NCBI RefSeq assembly: GCF_030272615.1 | Contig: NC_081413.1 | Coordinates: 608,754,209-608,818,208, forward strand | Length of the DNA stretch: 64,000 nucleotides | DNA from: Cryptomeria japonica | Lineage: Eukaryota > Streptophyta > Pinopsida > Cupressales > Cupressaceae | Reading direction: 5' to 3' | Shown here: piece by piece, positions 58,371 to 64,000 of the stretch | Layout of the letters: each line of letters starts with the position of its first letter | How positions within the stretch are numbered: the first letter of the stretch is position 1 | The notes under the pieces: model-generated | Databases searched by the model: none | What the model was told of the DNA's origin: nothing | Seen by the model: only the letters and a program-made list of their open reading frames with translations | Made by a program: the position numbers and the translations under genes

Positions 58371-60012
58371 TGTGGTATAGAAATTAGGAATCATCACAAG
58401 ATAAGTAGATCAATCAAAACGTTAAACATGATAGCTCAATCAAAGAAATACTCATTGCAATGAACCTAATCACAATGCACATTCAATAGAGGTATGGAAA
58501 CAAAGTATTCAAAAGAAAACATTATGCAAACCAGATTCAAGATTGAATACTCCTTCCATGCGGCTCCATTGTTGTTCTTTCCTCTTCAATAGTTTTGTGG
58601 ATCTCACCTACAAGTGCTCTCACAATTGAAAGCAAAAAGCTCAAGAGTACTAGAACTAAAATTTGATAGTTTGACAGCAATTCGGATTTCAAGAAGTAAT
58701 TGAAGGGGTTGATTGAAGAAAAATTATCCAATTTATAGAGAAATTGGAGAAGTGACAAGATTGGCATGATGCAATTCAAATGGAAATTGCAAATCAATAT
58801 GACAAATTATGACAAATTATGCAAATTATGCACTTTCCATGCACAATTTTGATTGATTGATTATGACACATTTCATGTCAAAATTGATTGATTAATCAAT
58901 TATGACAATTTCATGACAAATTGAAATGCCACTCCCATAGAATTAGGAGATGAAATAGGAGGGAAAAAGAATTAGAAATTTGAAAATTAGGAAATTGAAA
59001 TTGATGACCAATTAGGAAATTGGAATTAGAAATTGATGAAAAATAGGATTTAGTGAATTAGTGAATTAATTAATAATTTTTCATTTATTAATCAATTCAC
59101 AAAGAAGAATAATTAGCCAATTAAATAAAGATTTAATTGTAATGAGGAAAACTTAGGATTAATAAATAATTTAGTAATCCTAGAGGAAGAAATGGCAAAA
59201 TTAGGTTAAATGACTAAATCATAAAACCCTAGAAGACGAATTAGAAATGCAAAATGACAATTAGGTCTTGATTAAAGATAATTAATGTCATGATTTGATT
59301 TGATAAATGACCAATGTGACAAAATGATTTGATTGATAAATGCGCCAATTGACAAGGAACGATGACAAATTGATCCAACTTGACATAATTGAGACAGACA
59401 ATGATCGATAGCAAAATTGATTGCAAAATGACAAAATTGACAAAATAGATTGCAAGATGACAAGATTAGACATGACCACGATCAATGACAAATTGATCAT
59501 AAATCGACAAGATTGATAAGAGGACAACGATCGATGACAAATTGATCGTAAGATTGACAAGATCGATAAGAGGACAAAACCCTAATTAGGATTGACGATG
59601 TCCAAAATGATGAGATTGATGATAAGATTGATAAGATTGACAGGAGGACAAAACCCTAATTAGGATTGACGATGTCCAAAATGATAAGATTGATGATAAG
59701 ATTGATAAGATTGCTAGAAGGACAAAACCCTAATTAGGATTGACGATGTCCAAAATGATGACAAATGAATACGCAAATTGATGCGACAGGGTAAGATCGA
59801 TCAAAATCATGACTGGATAATGTTGTCGAGAAGACCAAATTTGAGGACGAGATGATTGAAGAATGTAGAAGAATGACTCGATGTTCGCAAATGATAAAGA
59901 CCAAGTGCGTGACATAGGAGAAATGTTAATGCGACGCAAAAACCTAAAATGAGGCAATGCGCAAATGTTAAAGTATGACCTCGCAAGCGTTGACCATTTT
60001 TGGGTGTCTACA
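58371..60012 (-). repeat. 5' LTR of gypsy element (1642 bp)
   Basis: Nearly identical to 41777-43418. Differences noticed: A/G near 42078 versus 58675, and two changes near 43171-43176 versus 59765-59771. Confidence 0.95.
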
Positions 60013-60017
60013 AATAT

Positions 60018-61985
60018 ATAACTATAATTATTTATTCTCATTGCATCCAGGCATTTCTAAACCTCAAAATTCGTGTAAGGTTGTATAACCATTTTTTACA
60101 TGGTAACTCCATTTCTTGTCAATACGAGACGCCAATGCACCAAACTATTGTCCACACATTGCATGAACATCCATGCAAAAAGCTAGTCAAACTACCCTAA
60201 GGACCTCTGTAACCTACACTTTCTCTTTTTGAAGTCCTTGCACTTTATTTTTGCTCCATGTTTATGATATAAATCAAAACACATAACATTTTCTCAATTA
60301 AACTTCACCTTTGTAATTAATTGGATAAGATTGAAGGTTGTGATTACCTTTGGATTATCTAAGTGTACTATAGGAAGTTGAGTTCTCGGGAGATAGTTAT
60401 CTTCTCGTAGTAGCTCACTTTTCCCACTCTACAAGTACACCATGTGTTTCATAATAAAATGAATTATTTGTGAAGTTTTTAGCTTGATTGGAGAACTTTT
60501 ATTTTTCACCCTTATTTGCTAAGTGGTAGGCATTGATCCAAATCCTAGACATCCTAATTTCCTAAGAGAGGATCATGATAAGGTTTCTAACCTTTTTGAA
60601 TATATATAAGTGAGAGAAAATGAATTTGAATAAATTCTTTTAGGTTGTTAAAGGTGTTTAGGGTTATAGGTTTGATGGATATCTTCTCATAAAATTATCA
60701 AGTTAAATTACTTTTAAAAAGTGGCCAATATGTGGGTAAGAGATCATGAAAGATGAGACACCTATGATAAAAAAATTAAAAAAATTAAAAAAATAAAATA
60801 AAACCCCCCACACACACACACACATAATTAAAAAAAATATTAGATGGACATACAATAGGGGTTAGGAAATATAGAATATTGGAAGTGGCTAGAGGTGACA
60901 CAAGCTAAACAAAAAGGAGTCAAAATAACACATAAAAACACACACTAGGTGACTATTGTACTGATATAATTATAATCATATTTCAGTAATCCTCACTACA
61001 TTATGTCGAATTTATGTCAAGAATGTGCTTTAGGTTGTACTTGCATATTGTTGTTTTAATTTTATAACACTTTTGTTAGCATTGTTCTAATTGGACCATT
61101 GAATTAGGGTTGCATTTTCTTCCCCTCTTTTACTTTTCAATAACTAGTTTCTTTGGGATAAAACATATCCCTGTGGTACTCACCTAAACTATTTCTAACA
61201 TGATTAATATGTCTAAATTGTTGGGGTTAAGGTGTCTCAACCTTTGCAAATCGTAACATTGTTAAATGTATTCATTTATTTATCAATTCATTTATTTGAT
61301 TTAATTAATTTCTTACTAATACCAAGTCCTCTAGTGGGACCCATCAATTCGGTGGCATCCTAGTTGCGGTGATTGTATGACACATATGCATATGATTTGG
61401 AGGTAGGTGTACCACTTACAATTAGATGAAAATATTTGTAATTATTTAGTTTGCAACCTTTCAATGGTGACACCAGAACATAAGAAAGAAGTGACATGGA
61501 CACAAAAAATGTTCGAAGCCACTTATGCAACATGCACCACTAAAGGTGTCTTTACATCATCCATATGATAGAACACAACACATAAAATAACAAGAAAAAA
61601 GAAAAGAAAAGCACAAAATATAAAAAACATTAAGAGAGATAGGTGAGACTATCAGACAAATAAAGTTGAGCCTCATCAATAGTAAATATATAATATGCTC
61701 CAAAAATGTATCACAATGAATGTCTCCATGGGACTATCCTTGTTATCATGAAGTGCATTCCCACAAACATAAGTGTGATGTAGAGATGCTAGGTGTGATG
61801 TATGTTTCAGAAGAACTAGATTAGATGTTGTATCATATAATTGATTTTTTCTTTATATGGATAACCTCAACATTTAGTGTGTTAGGATCCATATACTCGC
61901 TATTAGAAAAATCTTCGTCATGCAATATTGTAAAATAAACCTCAACTGGTGTTATCTCCTTGTCTATGAGATCTTGAACTTTATG
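60018..61985. other. Flank of gypsy element, AT-rich
   Basis: It contains a short (CA)n run (about 60806-60824). No gene recognised. Confidence 0.4.
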
Positions 61986-61989
61986 TTTC

Positions 61990-62350
61990 AATGTAATATG
62001 TCTATTGATAGAATGCCAATGTAAGTGATGATAGACACAATTCTCTTAATTGTTTGTAATATAATCTTAGATGTATCCATTGGATTAACCAAAGGTAAAG
62101 TAATAAGATTACGTTTTAAAAGCTATTCCAATACACCATGTGAAGGCTCTTCCAATGTAGTAAATTCTCTAAATTTCTTTAATTTGATACATGATGATCA
62201 TCATGAAAGACATCCTCATTTTCCCTATTATCCAAATATCTCAATAATGTAAGCTCACAAACATAAGGAAAATTGATGGAAATATAATGATATGAAAGAG
62301 AATCTTGTAATAAAGTACACTCACGTTTACAAACACTAACACATAAATCT
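61990..62350 (-). repeat. Dispersed repeat, right arm of inverted pair
   Basis: Reverse complement of about 40500-40880. The best match is around 62137-62173. Confidence 0.8.
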
Positions 62351-62369
62351 AAGAATAAATGACAAGCTT

Positions 62370-63270
62370 ACAAAACAGTTTGATAAATAAAAATAGACTA
62401 GTTTGATGAATTTAAGAAATTTCTGAAATTTAATTTTAAATATGCATACATTTGATTGTTTGATGAATCTTGTAATAAATTAAGGTTCATCGATTTTCAA
62501 CGGCTTACATGTGATAGATAAGGCTGTAGCTATTTTGGCTCCAAAAACGTCTTATAACTTTCGTGTTATACTATAGTGGGGGACAACGGACATGGCTAAT
62601 CCGGCTCCAAAACGACTAACTAACCTTTGTGTTATACACACAGACTCAACTAATTCTGTATAATTTTCGACTTACCCTCATGTTATGCAGAAATTGTGGC
62701 GTTTTTAGTGTCAGATTAGCTACAATAAGAAACAGTGGCTACAAAGCTTCTACTGAACCGTGTAACCATTCTGTACCAATTCTACAGTTTTTATTTCATA
62801 TTACACTAAAATTATCGCTCATACAATAACATAATTAAATGTCACCCTCAGTATCCATTCATAGAATCTGAGAGAGGGCCGTCTCTACCAAAACACATTT
62901 TTAACAATACCAAAAAAAAAAAAAAAAGCGAATTTTATGGACTGCGTAACCAAAGCCGTGGGGAGAAGCACTGACAGAGACAGGAATTGGGGGAAAAGCT
63001 GGAACCTAAATCGAACATAAACAAAACTAAAATTTGAAACCGGACTCTATATTTCCTAGAAGATGACGACATGAATGGATTCCTATAGTGACTTCTAAAA
63101 CTGTACCAGTCCGCAGTAATAAATGCGGTTTCCTCGCACTTATAGCTGAAGCAGGAGCTGGAATTCCCAGTAATAATATATATTTTATTACTTCCTTCCT
63201 CTGCGTATAAATTGGATTCGTCTCTCTCCGTGCAATGCAAGGACGGCTGGTGTCGCCTAAGGTACACTCT
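62370..63270. other. Sequence upstream of the U6 gene
   Basis: An A-run at 62911-62928 is followed by a GC-richer 350-bp stretch. This holds a 115-codon minus-strand frame (62935-63282) and a 27-codon plus-strand frame from ATG 62938. Neither resembles a known protein. Confidence 0.35.
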
Positions 63271-63275
63271 ATTTA

Positions 63276-63286
63276 CTCCCACATGC
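63276..63286 (+). promoter_or_regulatory. Upstream sequence element (USE) of U6 gene
   Basis: CTCCCACATGC matches 9 of 11 bases of the plant snRNA USE (RTCCCACATCG). It lies about 25 bp before the TATA box, the spacing used for Pol III snRNA genes. Confidence 0.7.
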
Positions 63287-63310
63287 TATGTACATAGATA
63301 ATTCAAACGC

Positions 63311-63318
63311 TTTATATT
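63311..63318 (+). promoter_or_regulatory. TATA box of U6 gene
   Basis: tttatatt lies about 28 bp upstream of the U6 start, as in plant Pol III snRNA promoters. Confidence 0.7.
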
Positions 63319-63340
63319 ATGTTTTGTACAAATAGACACT

Positions 63341-63360
63341 GTCTCTACGGAGACATCCGA

Positions 63361-63392
<32 letters not shown>

Positions 63393-63440
63393 GGTCCCTG
63401 CGCAAGGATGACACGCATGAATCGAGAAATGGTCCAATTT
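63341..63440 (+). ncRNA. U6: U6 spliceosomal snRNA gene
   Basis: The sequence matches plant U6 nearly end to end: the 5' stem-loop (GTCTC TACG GAGAC, stem kept although bases differ from the usual GTCCC/GGGAC), the ACAGAGA box in gatacagagaag, the AGC triad in ttagcatgg, and the region tgcgcaaggatgacacgc. A few changes are visible (for example ggtccctgcgc for ggcccctgcgc, and gcatgaatcg for gcacaaatcg). U6 forms the catalytic centre of the spliceosome. With USE, TATA and T-run it looks transcribable, but the changes leave open that it is a variant or a young pseudogene. Confidence 0.9.
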
Positions 63441-63444
63441 TTTT
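63438..63444 (+). terminator. Pol III terminator of U6 gene
   Basis: A run of seven T at the U6 3' end. Confidence 0.85.
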
Positions 63445-63446
63445 GA

Positions 63447-64000
63447 TAATATCATATGCCCTTTCATTTAACATTTTATTATAAATATATTTGATTGAGT
63501 TTATGTAATAGATATATTTGATAATAATTATATTTGTTGCGTTAATAATCAATTTTAAATTTATTAAGAAAATATATTTGATTGAGTTTATGTATTAGAT
63601 ATATTGATAATAATTATATTTGTTGAGTTAATAATCAATTTTAAATTCATTAAGAAATTTATATCATTTCATTTAACATTTTGTTATAAATATATTTGAT
63701 TGAGTTTATGTAATAGATATATTGATAATAATTATATTTGTTGAGTTAATAATCAATTTTAATTTTATTAAGAAAATATATTTGATTGAGTTTATGTAAT
63801 AGATATATTGATAATAATTATATTTGTTGAGTTAATAATCTATTTTAAATTCATTAAGAAATTTATATCATATGTTCTTTCATTTAAAATTTTGAGAAAT
63901 TTATATAAAATGTTCTTTCATTTAAAATTTTGTTATCAAAATATTTGATTAATTGAGAGTATATGTTTATGTAATAGATATATTGATAATAATTATATTT
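63447..64000. repeat. AT-rich tandem repeat, about 87-bp core unit
   Basis: Units with ttgattgagtttatgtaata and taataattatatttgttg recur at least five times. Some copies carry an extra segment with atatcatttcatttaacatt. The array continues past the window end. Confidence 0.85.

Larger units (their letters stand above)
41772..60017 (-). mobile_element. Ty3/gypsy LTR retrotransposon, Tat type, nearly intact
   Basis: 18,236 bp (41777-60012) between perfect AATAT duplications (41772-41776 and 60013-60017). Both LTRs are exactly 1642 bp, and I see only about three differences between them, so the insertion is recent. The minus strand carries a gag-pol polyprotein with two RNase H domains, which marks the Tat group. 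The plus strand carries a convergent plant mobile domain ORF between pol and the 3' LTR. One in-frame TGA (49525-49523) is the only obvious lesion in gag-pol. Confidence 0.95.

Noticed and set aside
62935-63282. 115-residue protein upstream of U6 on the minus strand
   Set aside because: No known domain, and it overlaps the U6 USE. Probably a chance frame.

Overview
The window is plant nuclear DNA, most likely from a gymnosperm with a large, repeat-rich genome (inference). The signs are L1-type LINEs with plant-style zf-RVT and RVT_3-type RNase H domains, Ty1/copia elements primed by initiator-Met tRNA, an 18.2-kb Ty3/gypsy element of the Tat type, and a plant-type U6 snRNA gene with USE and TATA elements. 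No complete protein-coding host gene was found. Host signals are one first-exon-like fragment of a WBP2-like (GRAM family) protein near 10.5 kb on the minus strand and the U6 gene near 63.4 kb. Almost everything else is nested transposable-element sequence and AT-rich decay.

Layout. 66-8798 is an old copia-type element with 226-227-bp LTRs and TSD TAAAT. Its 5' LTR was split by a nearly full-length L1 LINE (272-6130, minus strand, 14-bp TSD), and its gag remnant was split by an LTR-like 1.5-kb insertion (6943-8490). 8881-9224 is a complete 334-bp TRIM element (TSD CTACC) whose two 135-bp LTRs each carry a tRNA-like cloverleaf with Pol III A and B boxes. This is one of the two most unusual objects in the window. 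9.2-17.6 kb holds the WBP2-like exon, a probable solo LTR (11434-13422) and AT-rich sequence. 17672-21792 is a non-coding copia-type element (minus strand, TSD GCTAT) with a 5'-truncated LINE inside it. 22-25.3 kb holds a tRNA-derived SINE with an 18-bp TSD, a LINE RNase H relic, a copia gag-protease relic and a LINE 3' end. 25861-28425 is a five-unit tandem array in long-long-short-short-long order. 28495-29988 is a copia-type LTR. It is followed by a second long L1 LINE (about 30.1-36.35 kb, minus) with an ATGA overlap between ORF1 and ORF2. 36.4-41.7 kb is degenerate and includes a copia RNase H relic.

41777-60012 is a young Ty3/gypsy element, Tat type, minus strand, with two 1642-bp LTRs and TSD AATAT. 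Its gag-pol frame runs from 56254 to 47990 and carries one in-frame TGA. The domains are gag, zinc knuckle, protease, G-patch, RT, RNase H, a second RNase H and integrase. A convergent antisense ORF (44235-46094) encodes a plant mobile domain protein. Two arrays of six ACACARGCGCA motifs at about 20-bp spacing lie at the two ends of the internal region. The primer-binding site fits tRNA-Trp. After the element come an inverted copy of a repeat seen at 40.5 kb, the U6 gene, and an AT-rich tandem repeat running to the window end.

How the genes work together: the gypsy element holds all parts needed for copy-and-paste transposition except for one nonsense codon. The LINEs could in principle supply the RT machinery for the SINE with a similar 3' tail. 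The TRIM, the SINE and the coding-free copia-type element must rely on enzymes from other elements.
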